Below are positions 8,329 to 18,655 of a DNA stretch of 64,000 bases, in pieces. How positions within the stretch are numbered: the stretch's first letter is position 1; each line of letters starts with the position of its first letter. The DNA is from Methylomonas sp. LW13. Its GTDB lineage: Bacteria > Pseudomonadota > Gammaproteobacteria > Methylococcales > Methylomonadaceae. Made by a program: the position numbers and the translations under genes. The stretch covers positions 4,588,001 to 4,652,000 of the forward strand of contig NZ_CP033381.1 in the NCBI RefSeq assembly GCF_016865255.1, written 5' to 3'. The notes below the pieces were generated by a model. The model saw nothing but the letters and a program-made list of their open reading frames with translations, was not told the origin of the DNA and did no database searches.

Positions 8329-9534
8329 CTATAAATAGCGCTGAGGATCGACCCCACACTTCGCGGGCACCTCAAACGAGGTAATCCGATCATTACAACC
8401 GGGTTTGGACAGATCGAAATCTGCGGGAGGTGTGTAGCAGCGCGTCCGGGCATTGAATACCACTCTCACCCGTGGATGCAGCAGGTTTTCATGATGTTGC
8501 TCAACTACGACGGCCAAATAACCGCTCTCCAGTCGTACTAAGGTGCCGACCGGATAGATGCCGATGCTGCGAATAAATTGATGCACCAGCGTCAGATTGA
8601 AATGATGGTCGCTCCATTCCAATAACTTTCTTAGCACTTCGGTGGGTTCGATGCCGGTGTGATAAACCCGCGTGGATGTCAATGCATCGTATACGTCCAC
8701 TACCGCAGCCATCTGCCCGTAAAGGCTGATTTCATCGCCCTTCAGGCCTAGTGGATAACCACTGCCGTTGTAGCATTCGTGGTGTTCGGCTGCGACATTG
8801 AGCGTGATGGGTGAAATACCCGGCGTTTTCTCCAACACCTGACAGCCGTAGCGCACATGATTTTTCATAATCTCAAATTCGCTTTCCGTCAGTTTTCCAG
8901 GTTTGTTCAGAATGTTATTCGGCACCTGCATTTTGCCGATGTCGTGCAATAAACCACCCAGGCCGACCTGTTCGATAAGCTTGCGGTCTATATCCAAAGC
9001 TCTGCAAAAACTAATCAGCAAGGTGCCGACCGCCACGGAATGCTGAAAAGTATATTTATCAGCCTGCTTGATTCTGAGCAGACTGACTATGGCGTCCGGG
9101 TTACGGAAAATCGAATCGATGATATTGGAAACCACCGGCTCTACCTGCTCCAATTCGACCTGCTTACCCAAGCGGCAATCCTGAAGGACGTTGTGTACGA
9201 TGCGGTTGGCTTCGCGGCAGACTTGCTTGGCTTTTACCCGTTCTTTTTCGACGCTAACCGGCGGCGGCACGCGCTTGAGCGTGCGCCCCAAGTGCTGCAT
9301 ATGTTCGTCAAGCTGCCGGTTTATGTCATGAACGGTTGGGGCTTCCGGCATATCCGGGCCGAGCGTGGTGTCTATGTAGACCTGGCAAATGCCGTAGGCG
9401 GCGATTTTTTCGATGTCTTGAGCGGATTCGATCAAAAAGCTGTTGCGCAAGAACGGGTGGTTTATCCACGGGCAGTTGATGTCGTGGATAAACATCTTGG
9501 GCTTCAGGTCGGCTACATCGATTTTTTTTATCAT
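8329..9534 (-). CDS. HD-GYP domain cyclic-di-GMP phosphodiesterase with DUF3391
   Basis: A 401-residue cytoplasmic protein. The N-terminal 130 residues begin MIKKIDVADLKPKMFIHD and match the DUF3391 module found ahead of HD-GYP domains. The HD-GYP domain follows from about residue 160: GLLHDIGKMQVPNNILNKPG holds the HD pair, MKNHVRYG the next His, AAEHHECYNGSGYPLGLKG the HHE...GYP block, and VDVYDALTSTR the distal Asp. All expected metal ligands are present, so catalytic activity (c-di-GMP to pGpG/GMP) is likely. No receiver or sensor domain is fused. It stands alone, convergent with the small exported protein gene. Confidence 0.93.
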   Translation of the reverse strand: MIKKIDVADLKPKMFIHDINCPWINHPFLRNSFLIESAQDIEKIAAYGICQVYIDTTLGPDMPEAPTVHDINRQLDEHMQHLGRTLKRVPPPVSVEKERVKAKQVCREANRIVHNVLQDCRLGKQVELEQVEPVVSNIIDSIFRNPDAIVSLLRIKQADKYTFQHSVAVGTLLISFCRALDIDRKLIEQVGLGGLLHDIGKMQVPNNILNKPGKLTESEFEIMKNHVRYGCQVLEKTPGISPITLNVAAEHHECYNGSGYPLGLKGDEISLYGQMAAVVDVYDALTSTRVYHTGIEPTEVLRKLLEWSDHHFNLTLVHQFIRSIGIYPVGTLVRLESGYLAVVVEQHHENLLHPRVRVVFNARTRCYTPPADFDLSKPGCNDRITSFEVPAKCGVDPQRYL

Positions 9535-9770
9535 TGCGCATTTGCCCGGCGGATTGCGACTATGGCGGCATACCCGTTATGAATAGGACCGGGTTCGCTG
9601 TAAGTGTATCAGCAGTAGTCATGAACGGAGCAGTAACCAATAAAGCCACCAAAACAACCCCTAATCCTAGTGCGGGGATCATCAAAAAACACGCAAAAAT
9701 TGGCAATCGCCAGCCGCTGAGCTAACCTAGGCGATCCGGTTAACTGCAAATTTAGGGAATAGATAGAACC

Positions 9771-10178
9771 ATGCTGCGTTACGACCGTTCTCGATACATC
9801 GCTTTAGGCCTGCCGGCTTTGCTGAATGCTTTGGCGCTACCCCTGTATGCGCATCAGATAACGACCAGCGGGTCGTCCGACGAATATGCCGTGCCGTTCT
9901 ATTTGATTATCGCCCTGGCATGCGGCTTATTCGGGGTATCCGCCATGATAAAACGCTGCCGCGACATCGGCTCTTCGGCCTGGGGAATATTGCTCGGATT
10001 TTTGTTCGCGCCGCCGCTGATGCTGTTGGTGGCTTTGGTATTAATATTCGCCCCCAGCAATCCGGCCGCCGACCAACTGGAAGCTCCGGCGTTGCGCCCT
10101 ACCTTCGATATCTGGTTTACCGGCTTTCTGTTATTGGTGAGCCCGTGGATGCCTGTGCTATTAGTACGGGCTTTGTAA
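9771..10178 (+). CDS. DUF805-like inner membrane protein
   Basis: A 135-residue protein with about four hydrophobic segments (ALGLPALLNALALPLYA, VPFYLIIALACGLFGV, WGILLGFLFAPPLMLLVALV and FTGFLLLVSPWMPVLLV). Between the second and third lies MIKRCRDIGSSAWG, which matches the conserved KRxxDxGxSxW loop of DUF805 membrane proteins. Function of the family is unknown. It is a single gene, convergent with the small exported protein gene at 10403. Confidence 0.65.
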   Translation: MLRYDRSRYIALGLPALLNALALPLYAHQITTSGSSDEYAVPFYLIIALACGLFGVSAMIKRCRDIGSSAWGILLGFLFAPPLMLLVALVLIFAPSNPAADQLEAPALRPTFDIWFTGFLLLVSPWMPVLLVRAL

Positions 10179-10366
10179 GCGCTTATTCCAATCAGCTGGT
10201 TTGAACCTGTTCAAGATTATCAACCACGCCCTTAGACGCGCCTAAAACCTTGGTTTCCGGGAAGATAAAATTCTTTTAGCCCGGCCCTTAATTATCTTCG
10301 CTCAATGGTAATCTTGGATTCCCGCTTTCGCGAGCATTACAGCGAAGTGACTATTTGGGCAATACT

Positions 10367-10391
10367 GGCGGAACGCCCGAAGGCGTCCGCC
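10367..10391. repeat. GC-rich hairpin between convergent genes
   Basis: GGCGGAACGCC (10367-10377) pairs with GGCGTCCGCC (10382-10391) with one bulged A and a CGAA tetraloop. It may be a terminator for the gene at 10403 or a REP-like element. No T run is seen. Confidence 0.45.
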
Positions 10392-10402
10392 GTGAGTTGA
10401 GC

Positions 10403-10672
10403 TCATTTGGTATTTCTGGGATAGCTGTAAATAGCTTGACCATGGGCTTTATCAACATAAATCATATCTTTTTCCGCTACCACAACCGGCGCAAGCGGAT
10501 TGGGATAACTATGTATGCCGCGATTGTGCGCGGGATTGTCGTAAACCACTTCAGCAACCCAACTATTTAAAAAGCCGCCGGAGGCGATGCGATCACCCTG
10601 TGCTTGAACACTTGTCGAGACAAGAGCGGCAGTAAGGACGATAGCCAATTGGATGGTATTTAAGGTTTTCAT
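10403..10672 (-). CDS. Small exported protein of unknown function
   Basis: An 89-residue protein with a Sec signal peptide (MKTLNTIQLAIVLTAALVST, cleavage probably after VQA). The mature part is about 65 residues, rich in Asn, Tyr and His, without cysteine. An AGGAGA ribosome site lies just before the ATG. I do not recognise the family, and there is no operon partner. Confidence 0.6.
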   Translation of the reverse strand: MKTLNTIQLAIVLTAALVSTSVQAQGDRIASGGFLNSWVAEVVYDNPAHNRGIHSYPNPLAPVVVAEKDMIYVDKAHGQAIYSYPRNTK

Positions 10673-11236
10673 GATAGGTCTCCTGGTAATAATGGTTATG
10701 AACCCGGCCCTATCTGTTTCTGCATCTCGTTCGATAAGAACGGTATGTCGGCCTGGGTTAATAAATCACTGGAATTCTGATTGGAAATTCAACCGATCCA
10801 GCTTGGAGACCATTGTGAACAAACTCCTGGAGTAAATAAAATTGATTGTTTTTATAGCTTCAATAGATTTTACATATAGTGAATTCCTTGCCGGCTTGTC
10901 GAATAAAGCGACAGTCTGAATATCACCAGCAAGAACGATGGACTTAGTTAATAAGCGCGGCAAAACGTGTCGATTACTTTACATTTCAGCGGCAAAACTG
11001 CGGATTTAGTGGGGAACGAACCAGGTTGACCAAGTTAAACCCATCGGCATATTGCCGATTTTTCATCTATTTCCAACGCATAATCAGTGAGTTGGCAGGA
11101 TCATCTTCCGCTGAAATCCGGCGCCAAGATTAATGGCATCAAAATTGATAGGGTTCAGGCAATATGCCGGCTTTGCGCTGACCTTCCGGTCATGGCCGGG
11201 CATTTGTTCAAACATGGCTTTGGAATTTAAATACCT
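10673..11236. other. Intergenic region, no gene seen
   Basis: About 560 bases between divergent genes. A frame at 10766-10963 (minus) has no ribosome site and an unremarkable product; a frame at 11084-11359 (minus) runs into the ApaH-like gene antisense. I see no RNA gene or strong repeat. Promoters of both flanking genes should lie here. Confidence 0.35.
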
Positions 11237-12019
11237 ATGACTACCTATGCCATCGGCAGCGTAAACGGCGATTACCGAGCACTGATGCAACGGCTGACCA
11301 CCATCGGCTTTGACCCATTGGAAGATCGACTGTGGTTTGCCGGCAATCTTATCAATCACGGGCCGGAATCTTTACAAGTACTGCGTTACGTGAAAAGCCT
11401 GGGCAAAGCCGCTGTTGTGGTATTGGGCAAACAAGAACTCCATCTCTTGAGCGTTGCGCTGGGCTATACGCCATTGGCCCCGGAAGATACCTTGGATGAA
11501 ATTCTTAACGCCCCGGACCGGGACGAATTATTGAAATGGCTGCGGCTGCGCAGCCTGATTCATCACGATGCCAAGCTTAATTTTACGTTGGTAAATGCCG
11601 GTCTTCCTGGCGAATGGACTTTCAGCCAGGCGCTGACTTTTGCGTATGAAGTGGAATCGGTTTTATCGGGAAGCAATTACGCGGCGTTTCTGGAAAACCG
11701 CAAGCAAGACCAGTCGCGCTGGCATGCCAAACTGCGCGGCTGGAAACGGCTGAATTTTATTGCCAATGCCTATACGCAAATGGCCTATTGCAATGAACAA
11801 GGCAAGCTGGATTTCAACGCAACGGGCCCAGTCGATGCTCAACCGAGCGGTTTAATGCCTTGGTATCGTGTCCCCAACCGGCTAACATCGCAATTGAACC
11901 TAGTTTTTGCCGATGACGCGCATTTTGCCGATAGTAATTGCGCCGGCTTCTATCCGCTGCCCGCGTTGTCGGCTTTGCGATTATCCACATCCGGCGCAAT
12001 GATTGCAGCAATGTCTTAA
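11237..12019 (+). CDS. ApaH-family protein lacking the catalytic residues
   Basis: A 260-residue protein aligning over its full length with bis(5'-nucleosyl)-tetraphosphatase ApaH (for example YVKSLG, ELLKWLR, FITNAF-like FIANAYTQM). In ApaH the metallophosphatase motifs are GDxHG, GDLxxRG, GNHD, HAG and GHW. Here they read GSVNG (S8, N10), GNLINHG (N37, H41), GKQE (K65, Q66, E67), VNAG (N120) and FADD. Every metal ligand and catalytic His is changed while the scaffold and open frame are kept. Ap4A hydrolysis is therefore unlikely; a binding or regulatory role is possible. The gene is complete, with no frameshift. The start at 11237 aligns with the ApaH start. Confidence 0.85.
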   Translation: MTTYAIGSVNGDYRALMQRLTTIGFDPLEDRLWFAGNLINHGPESLQVLRYVKSLGKAAVVVLGKQELHLLSVALGYTPLAPEDTLDEILNAPDRDELLKWLRLRSLIHHDAKLNFTLVNAGLPGEWTFSQALTFAYEVESVLSGSNYAAFLENRKQDQSRWHAKLRGWKRLNFIANAYTQMAYCNEQGKLDFNATGPVDAQPSGLMPWYRVPNRLTSQLNLVFADDAHFADSNCAGFYPLPALSALRLSTSGAMIAAMS

Positions 12020-12060
12020 TGCGCTGTTGCTTGAACTCAGCCTAGCCGGCGAATTTAAGC

Positions 12061-12786
12061 TCATTTTTTAAAGCCCAGGGCTGTATCGGCCCCTGTCACA
12101 TTAGTCAAATTTGCATCATCAAACTTGGCACTTCTAAAATCCGCGCCGGAAATAGTCGCGCCGTCTAAATTGGCGCCGGACAAGTCCGCCCAGATAAACT
12201 GGCCGCCGCTCAAATTGGCATGGCGGAGCGATGTATTGCTCATCAGCGCGTAATTAAAATTCGCGTCGCTCAAATCCGCATTGTTCAGTATCGCATTGTT
12301 CATTTCCAACTTATCGCGCAGTTGCCGCGGACTCGCCGAATTAGGACCTAAATTGGCCTGTTTTAATTTGGCGCCGGCGAAATTAACATTGTTCAGCGAT
12401 CCGGTGACGCGGCTGCGGCTCAGGTCCGCGCCGGATAAGTCGGCATAATCCATCAGTACGCCATATAGGCTGGCATAGGATAAATCGGCATTCTGCAAAT
12501 TCGCATTACGCATCTGCGCAAGATTGAGATTGACACCTACCATTTTAGCTGCCGTTAGCTTTGCCCCGTCAAGATTGCTGGAAAACAGGTCGGCTTTATT
12601 GAAATCGATTCCGGATAAATCCAAACCCGACAGGTCTTTCTTGATCAAGTTCGGCTGCTGACTGCCGGCCTCGGCTATAATCGCGATAACGCCTTCTCGA
12701 GTGAGTTCCGCCGCAGCGCATGGCAATAGCCAAAAACCCAAACTGAAAGCTACCAATGTTCGGCAAACACCGGAATCGTATTGCAT
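12061..12786 (-). CDS. Exported pentapeptide-repeat protein
   Basis: A 241-residue protein. The ATG at 12786 is preferred over an in-frame GTG six bases upstream because GAGGAG sits at proper spacing from the ATG. The N-terminus is a signal peptide (TLVAFSLGFWLLPCAAA). The rest is almost entirely A(D/N)LxX pentapeptide repeats (for example LSGIDFNKADLFSSNLDGAK, LSYASLYG, ADLSGADLSRS), which form a right-handed quadrilateral beta-helix. Such proteins vary widely in role, and export to the periplasm rules against the gyrase-protecting Qnr type. It is a single gene, and the function is not predictable. Confidence 0.85.
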   Translation of the reverse strand: MQYDSGVCRTLVAFSLGFWLLPCAAAELTREGVIAIIAEAGSQQPNLIKKDLSGLDLSGIDFNKADLFSSNLDGAKLTAAKMVGVNLNLAQMRNANLQNADLSYASLYGVLMDYADLSGADLSRSRVTGSLNNVNFAGAKLKQANLGPNSASPRQLRDKLEMNNAILNNADLSDANFNYALMSNTSLRHANLSGGQFIWADLSGANLDGATISGADFRSAKFDDANLTNVTGADTALGFKK

Positions 12787-12980
12787 AACCACTCCTCAAA
12801 GCGGGTTAGACGGTCAAAAAATAACCGCCATCTTGCGAGTTTCAGTGCATCATAATCCAATAAATCAGGCTTTAGGCAAATTTTCCCGCCCTATAGAAGC
12901 GCTACTTCAGGCCAGCCATGATCAAGGGTTTTCGACAAGTTATATACTTTTGGCAACACAACCACTAAAGGCTGTTTAGC

Positions 12981-13250
12981 GTGAACGCTTTCTATCATAA
13001 ATTATTGATTTTGGGGCTGATACTAGCGCTGCCCGGTTTAGGCTGCTTCAGCTATTACACGCTTGAAGAAGCCGGCCCAAACACCGCGCTACCGGCGTTG
13101 GCGATTATGATAGCGTATCCGGCCTTACTGATTTCCCTGACAACCCTCATCATGTTGCGAGTTTCGAAGAAGCCGTCCCGTCCAGGGGCTTGGCTGGCGG
13201 GAAGCTGTTTAATCGTTTCGGCGGCGATCCTGCTGATTGCCCGCCTATAG
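12981..13250 (+). CDS. Small inner membrane protein of unknown function
   Basis: An 89-residue protein beginning at GTG (12981), with three hydrophobic segments (LLILGLILALPGLGCF, ALPALAIMIAYPALLISLTTL and WLAGSCLIVSAAILLIARL) and a basic loop RVSKKPSRPG before the last. The pattern suggests N-out or N-in three-pass topology. I do not recognise the family. It lies 119 bases before the chemoreceptor gene on the same strand. Confidence 0.55.
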   Translation: MNAFYHKLLILGLILALPGLGCFSYYTLEEAGPNTALPALAIMIAYPALLISLTTLIMLRVSKKPSRPGAWLAGSCLIVSAAILLIARL

Positions 13251-13369
13251 AACATAAAACTGCTTAACAAACACGCCGCCGATTAAATTTACTAGATACT
13301 TTCCAAAAAACATAAAGCAACTATAGTTGCCCAGACACGCGCCCCCACAACATCGCCAGGATCTTAACT

Positions 13370-15400
13370 ATGGATTTTGTCATTTCGCCCGCAATCGCCT
13401 TGATGGATAGGCTGCGCTATCCCGCAAAATTTGCGCTGCTATTCAGCATCGTGCTGATCCCGATGCTGTTCATGGCCGGCACCTTGATCAGACAATTTCA
13501 ACAGGAAATCGACTCCTTGGCGCAAGAACGCCATGGCCTAAGTTACATCGCCGCCCTCAGAAAACCAATCGAACACATTCAGCAGCATCGGGGCATGACC
13601 AGCGCGTTTCGCAACGGCGCAACCCAATTTAAGGAACGCATCACGAGTAAACGCGAAGAAATCGATGGCTATTTTGCGGAACTGGAAAAAACCGACCGCG
13701 AACTGCATGAGGCCTTGCAAACCGACGACATGCTCGCCAAGCTCCGCCAACAGTGGAACGACATCAAAACACACTCCCAGGATCAAGAGTTAAGTGCAGT
13801 GATAACCGCTCATAACGTGTTGATTGCCGATGGCTTGAAGCTACTAACCCATATTTCGAACACGTCCGGCATCATCCTCGACCCCAAGCTGGATAGCTTT
13901 CATATGGGCTTCGTACTGACGGCCGATTTGCCCGAATTAATCGAAGTGATGGGGCAAACGCGGGCGCTGGCGTCCGGCATCGCCGCCAAAGGTAGTCACA
14001 CACCGCAATCCTTGACCAAGCTGTTGATCTTAATCGCTAATATAGAAACCTATGCCCGCAAGGTGGATGAAGGCTTGGCCGTGGCGTTTGCGGAAAACCC
14101 CGAGGTGTCGCGAAACTTGCGCGGCACCAATGAAAACTACCGAACAGCCTTGCAAACCATGCTCGGTTTATTACGCCAGCAATTGGTCGAAAGCGAAACC
14201 ATTTCTGTTGGTAGCGATACGGTATTCGAAACCTCCACCCAAGCCATCACCCAGTCTTACCAGCTTTACACCGGACTGATAGCCGAACTCGACCTGCTTT
14301 TTCGCACCCGCAGCGCGGCAGCCGAACAGTTTTTACAATTTACGCTGGCCGGGTTAATCGGGGTGTTGTTGGTGGTCATTGTGCTATTGCTGGGCTTAAC
14401 CAAGTCGGTCAATCGCAACATAACCGCAATTAACCTCGCAACTAAGCGCGTTGCCCAAAACGACCTGAGCGCGAGAATACATATTGATGCCAACGATGAA
14501 ATGCGGGAGATTGCCGAAAACTTTAACGCCATGATAGACACTAGTTCGGCTTTGCTGAAAGAAATCATTCATACCAGTGCCGAATTGCATACGTCGGCGC
14601 AAAAAGTCTACACAGTTGCCAACCAAAGTGCGACTCATCTCGACCGGCAACGCGAAGAAATCACCTCGGTTGCGACCGCGGTGAACCAGATGAGCGCGAC
14701 CATCCAGGACGTTGCCTCCACCACCAATACGGCGGCCCAAGCGGCCAGCACCGCTAACGAGCAAACAAAAAACGGTCAAAGTGTCGTGGCAAGCGCCACA
14801 CTATCGATCAGCCAATTGGCTAAAGACATCGAAGGTGCTGCCAATGTGATTCAAAGTCTGGAAAAAAGCAGCGAATCCATAGGCTCTTTGGTGGATGTGA
14901 TTAAAAGTATCGCCGAACAAACCAACTTATTGGCATTGAATGCCGCCATTGAAGCCGCCCGCGCCGGCGAACACGGCCGCGGTTTTGCGGTAGTGGCGGA
15001 TGAAGTTCGCAGCCTGGCAAGCCGTACCCAAGAATCGACTGCCGTAATCGAAAATATGATAGGCGAATTACAGGCCGGATCGCGCAAAGCGGTCACCGTG
15101 ATGCAGCAAAGCCGTACGCAAGCTAATGTGGGTGTGGAGAAATCTCGGGAGGCCATGCAATCCCTGGAAGCGATCAGCCAATCGGTGGAAACCATCGACG
15201 CGATGAACCTGCAAATTGCCAGCGCGGCCGAAGAGCAAACGGCTGTGACGGAGGAAATCAATCGGAATATCGTCCACATTACCAATTTGTCGGAACACAC
15301 CAGTAGCGGGGCTAATCAGACTACCGCCGAAGCCCGCCAGCTGAATCAGCTAGCGGAAAACTTACAAAAACTAACCACGCAATTCAAACTGAATATCTAG
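13370..15400 (+). CDS. Methyl-accepting chemotaxis protein
   Basis: A 676-residue chemoreceptor. A first membrane helix ([17 protein letters not shown], about residues 21-37) is followed by a large periplasmic part with [14 protein letters not shown]. That segment resembles the H.QRG block of the NIT (nitrate/nitrite-sensing) or related four-helix sensor domains. A second membrane helix ([18 protein letters not shown], about 322-340) leads into a HAMP domain and a long coiled-coil signalling region. The hairpin tip [20 protein letters not shown] is the near-invariant contact site for CheA and CheW. No methylation-enzyme genes adjoin and no CheR-binding pentapeptide is at the C-terminus. The ligand cannot be assigned. 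Confidence 0.93.
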   Translation: MDFVISPAIALMDRLRYPAKFALLFSIVLIPMLFMAGTLIRQFQQEIDSLAQERHGLSYIAALRKPIEHIQQHRGMTSAFRNGATQFKERITSKREEIDGYFAELEKTDRELHEALQTDDMLAKLRQQWNDIKTHSQDQELSAVITAHNVLIADGLKLLTHISNTSGIILDPKLDSFHMGFVLTADLPELIEVMGQTRALASGIAAKGSHTPQSLTKLLILIANIETYARKVDEGLAVAFAENPEVSRNLRGTNENYRTALQTMLGLLRQQLVESETISVGSDTVFETSTQAITQSYQLYTGLIAELDLLFRTRSAAAEQFLQFTLAGLIGVLLVVIVLLLGLTKSVNRNITAINLATKRVAQNDLSARIHIDANDEMREIAENFNAMIDTSSALLKEIIHTSAELHTSAQKVYTVANQSATHLDRQREEITSVATAVNQMSATIQDVASTTNTAAQAASTANEQTKNGQSVVASATLSISQLAKDIEGAANVIQSLEKSSESIGSLVDVIKSIAEQTNLLALNAAIEAARAGEHGRGFAVVADEVRSLASRTQESTAVIENMIGELQAGSRKAVTVMQQSRTQANVGVEKSREAMQSLEAISQSVETIDAMNLQIASAAEEQTAVTEEINRNIVHITNLSEHTSSGANQTTAEARQLNQLAENLQKLTTQFKLNI

Positions 15401-15409
15401 CAAGAGAAG

Positions 15410-15444
15410 CCGCTACCCGATTTGTGCAGGCACCCAGGTAGCGG
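15410..15444. terminator. Hairpin between convergent genes
   Basis: CCGCTACC (15410-15417) pairs with GGTAGCGG (15437-15444) across a 19-base loop, between the chemoreceptor and haemoglobin genes. There is no T run, so intrinsic termination is only a suggestion. Confidence 0.4.
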
Positions 15445-15452
15445 AACCCATT

Positions 15453-15842
15453 CTATTTACCCAGCACTTCGCCTCTAACGCTTTCCACCAGTGCCGCGGC
15501 TTCCGCGATGAGTTCGGCAGGCACATTCAGCTCTTGCATAGTCGCGCCTAGATGCTCCATGACCGCGTCGAAATGGGAGTCGTTCAAACCCATTTTTACC
15601 AAGCGAGCGTGGCCGTCGCGCAAGGAACGTCCGGTGTAGTTGTTGGGACCGCCGAAAGCCACCGTCATAAAGGTTTTTAAATGCTCGGCTTGTTTAGCCA
15701 TGTCGGTTCTTTCAAAAAAGCGGTTGATCCGAAAATCCCCCATCACTTTGCCGTAAAACACATCTACTGCGGCATTCACCGCCGCTTCGCCGCCGATGCG
15801 TTCATACAAAGTTGGTCCTTGCACTTCATTTGCTTCACTCAT
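15453..15842 (-). CDS. glbN: Group I truncated haemoglobin
   Basis: A 129-residue 2-on-2 haemoglobin. LYERIGGEAAVNAAVDVFYG is the classical N-terminal signature, with Tyr at the B10 position in VFYG. FFERTDMAKQAEHLKTFMT forms the CD/E region. LRDGHARLVKMGL supplies the proximal His (F8). Members bind O2 and NO and often detoxify NO or shuttle oxygen in the cytoplasm. Length and motifs fit the N-type group. It is a single gene with GGGGGT upstream of the ATG. Confidence 0.93.
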   Translation of the reverse strand: MSEANEVQGPTLYERIGGEAAVNAAVDVFYGKVMGDFRINRFFERTDMAKQAEHLKTFMTVAFGGPNNYTGRSLRDGHARLVKMGLNDSHFDAVMEHLGATMQELNVPAELIAEAAALVESVRGEVLGK

Positions 15843-15999
15843 AATACCCCCTCGTTATAGTTTTTAATTTACGAGGCGTCTGTTAAATCGGCAAACTATT
15901 GATTTTTGACTGATTTAACGGCCTCGGCGGCGATAATACCCGATGATAGTTTCGTATCCAAACTATTTCACTGCCGCCAAAGACCTGACTGATTGTAAG

Positions 16000-17313
<1,314 letters not shown>

Positions 17314-18021
17314 CTATACCTGCTTGCCCAGCCACAAGCCGGTCCACAGTGCGGCGGCGCAAAACACGATGTTGCTTAGAAAAACGGTCAGCATCGCACC
17401 CATGTGCGATTCGAAGGAATGACCACTTTCCAGCAGGTAGAGAATCAAATATAAGCCGGACAGCGTGATGAATAAACCAATCAGAACGGTCACTAAAATG
17501 GCCCGGTATTCTATTGAAATGGACAGTTTGTGCATCAACACCGTGGCGACGATGCCGATCAAAAACGCGCCGATGCCATTAACCAGCGTCAATGCATAGG
17601 GAAACGGCCAGTCGAACACACGAATTGTGCCCTGCGAATAGAAAAACAAGCCTTTGCCTAGCGCCAAACCGGCCCATACCGCTAACAGGCAACCGAACAC
17701 GCTGGCTACAATATTCAGACCGGCCTTGCTGAGTTGTCCCTGTTCCAGCAAATAAAAGGTTTCCAGAGAAAAGCTGGAAAAAGTGGTAAATCCACCCATC
17801 ACGCCGACCAGAATCGCGGTGCGGTATTCCAAGGCAATCGTCAGACGTTGCAGAATCAACGCTTCGGTCATCAGCCCGATCAAAAATGAGCCGAGCAAAT
17901 TGACCGTCAAGGTACCGTAAGGAAAGCCCCGGCCCAGCCACAGATATACGCCGCTGGAGGCCAGATAGCGCAACATGGAGCCTATGGCGCCGCCAAGAGC
18001 GACCGCGAACAATTGCAACAT
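17314..18021 (-). CDS. crcB: Fluoride channel CrcB, tandem-repeat form with 7 predicted TM segments
   Basis: CrcB/Fluc exports fluoride and is normally about 125 residues with four TM helices, working as an antiparallel dimer. This protein has 235 residues and contains two repeats. Repeat 1 (1-125) is canonical: GGAIGSMLRY, FPYGTLTVNLLGSFLIG (N41), EYRTAIL and GGFTTFSSFS (F78, F81). Repeat 2 (about 136-235) begins directly at FPYALTLVNGIGAFLIG (N148), then EYRAIL and GLFITLSGLY (F184 kept, F81 equivalent is L187), and the last helix. The TM1 equivalent is missing, so repeat 2 has three helices and should insert upside down relative to repeat 1. It overlaps the orn stop by one base (TGATG). 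Confidence 0.88.
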   Translation of the reverse strand: MLQLFAVALGGAIGSMLRYLASSGVYLWLGRGFPYGTLTVNLLGSFLIGLMTEALILQRLTIALEYRTAILVGVMGGFTTFSSFSLETFYLLEQGQLSKAGLNIVASVFGCLLAVWAGLALGKGLFFYSQGTIRVFDWPFPYALTLVNGIGAFLIGIVATVLMHKLSISIEYRAILVTVLIGLFITLSGLYLILYLLESGHSFESHMGAMLTVFLSNIVFCAAALWTGLWLGKQV

Positions 18022-18572
18022 CAGAATTTAAAGAACGTTTCCCGGTAGTACCGTAATTCTTCGATGGACTCGATGATGTCGTCCAGCGCTTTGTGCGAGG
18101 CTTGTTTGTTAAAGCCATCCTTTAACTGCGGCGCCCAGCGCGCGGCTAGTTCCTTAACGGTGGAGACGTCCAGGTTGCGGTAATGGAAATAGGCTTCCAA
18201 TTTGGGCATGTAGCGATAGAGAAAGCGCCTGTCCTGACAAATGCTGTTTCCACAGATCGGTGACGTTCTGGCCGGCACCCATTCTTGCAAAAACGCGATG
18301 GTTAGCGCTTCCGCTTCGGCCGCGTCGATTTTTGATTCCTTCACCCGCTGAATCAATCCGGACTGCCCATGGTGCTTCTGGTTCCAGTCGTCCATTGCCG
18401 CCAGCGCCGCGTCAGACTGATGCACCGCCATCACCGGCCCTTCGGCCAGGATTTGCAGATTTTTGTCGGTCACTACCGTGGCGATTTCGATGATCAGATC
18501 GTTATCAGGATCTAAGCCTGTCATTTCCAGATCGATCCAGATAAGATTGTCGGCATCTTGAGCCATTTTCAT
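18021..18572 (-). CDS. orn: Oligoribonuclease
   Basis: A 183-residue DEDDh 3'-5' exoribonuclease that degrades diribonucleotides, including pGpG from c-di-GMP turnover. [16 protein letters not shown] gives the first Asp/Glu pair. [20 protein letters not shown] gives the next Asp, and the His/Asp of the last motif lie in [20 protein letters not shown]. Length is typical. It is translationally coupled to crcB downstream. The function links with the HD-GYP phosphodiesterase at 8329 (shared c-di-GMP breakdown), although the genes are not adjacent. Confidence 0.97.
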   Translation of the reverse strand: MKMAQDADNLIWIDLEMTGLDPDNDLIIEIATVVTDKNLQILAEGPVMAVHQSDAALAAMDDWNQKHHGQSGLIQRVKESKIDAAEAEALTIAFLQEWVPARTSPICGNSICQDRRFLYRYMPKLEAYFHYRNLDVSTVKELAARWAPQLKDGFNKQASHKALDDIIESIEELRYYRETFFKF

Positions 18573-18655
18573 TCCATGGTATTAATAATGTTGCGGCAAA
18601 TTGTAGCATTAGCTAATCTGTACCGCTAATTGTTAACCCCACCTACATAGGCTTG

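Noticed and set aside
10766-10963. 65-codon minus-strand frame
   Set aside because: No ribosome site or family, and short enough to occur by chance.
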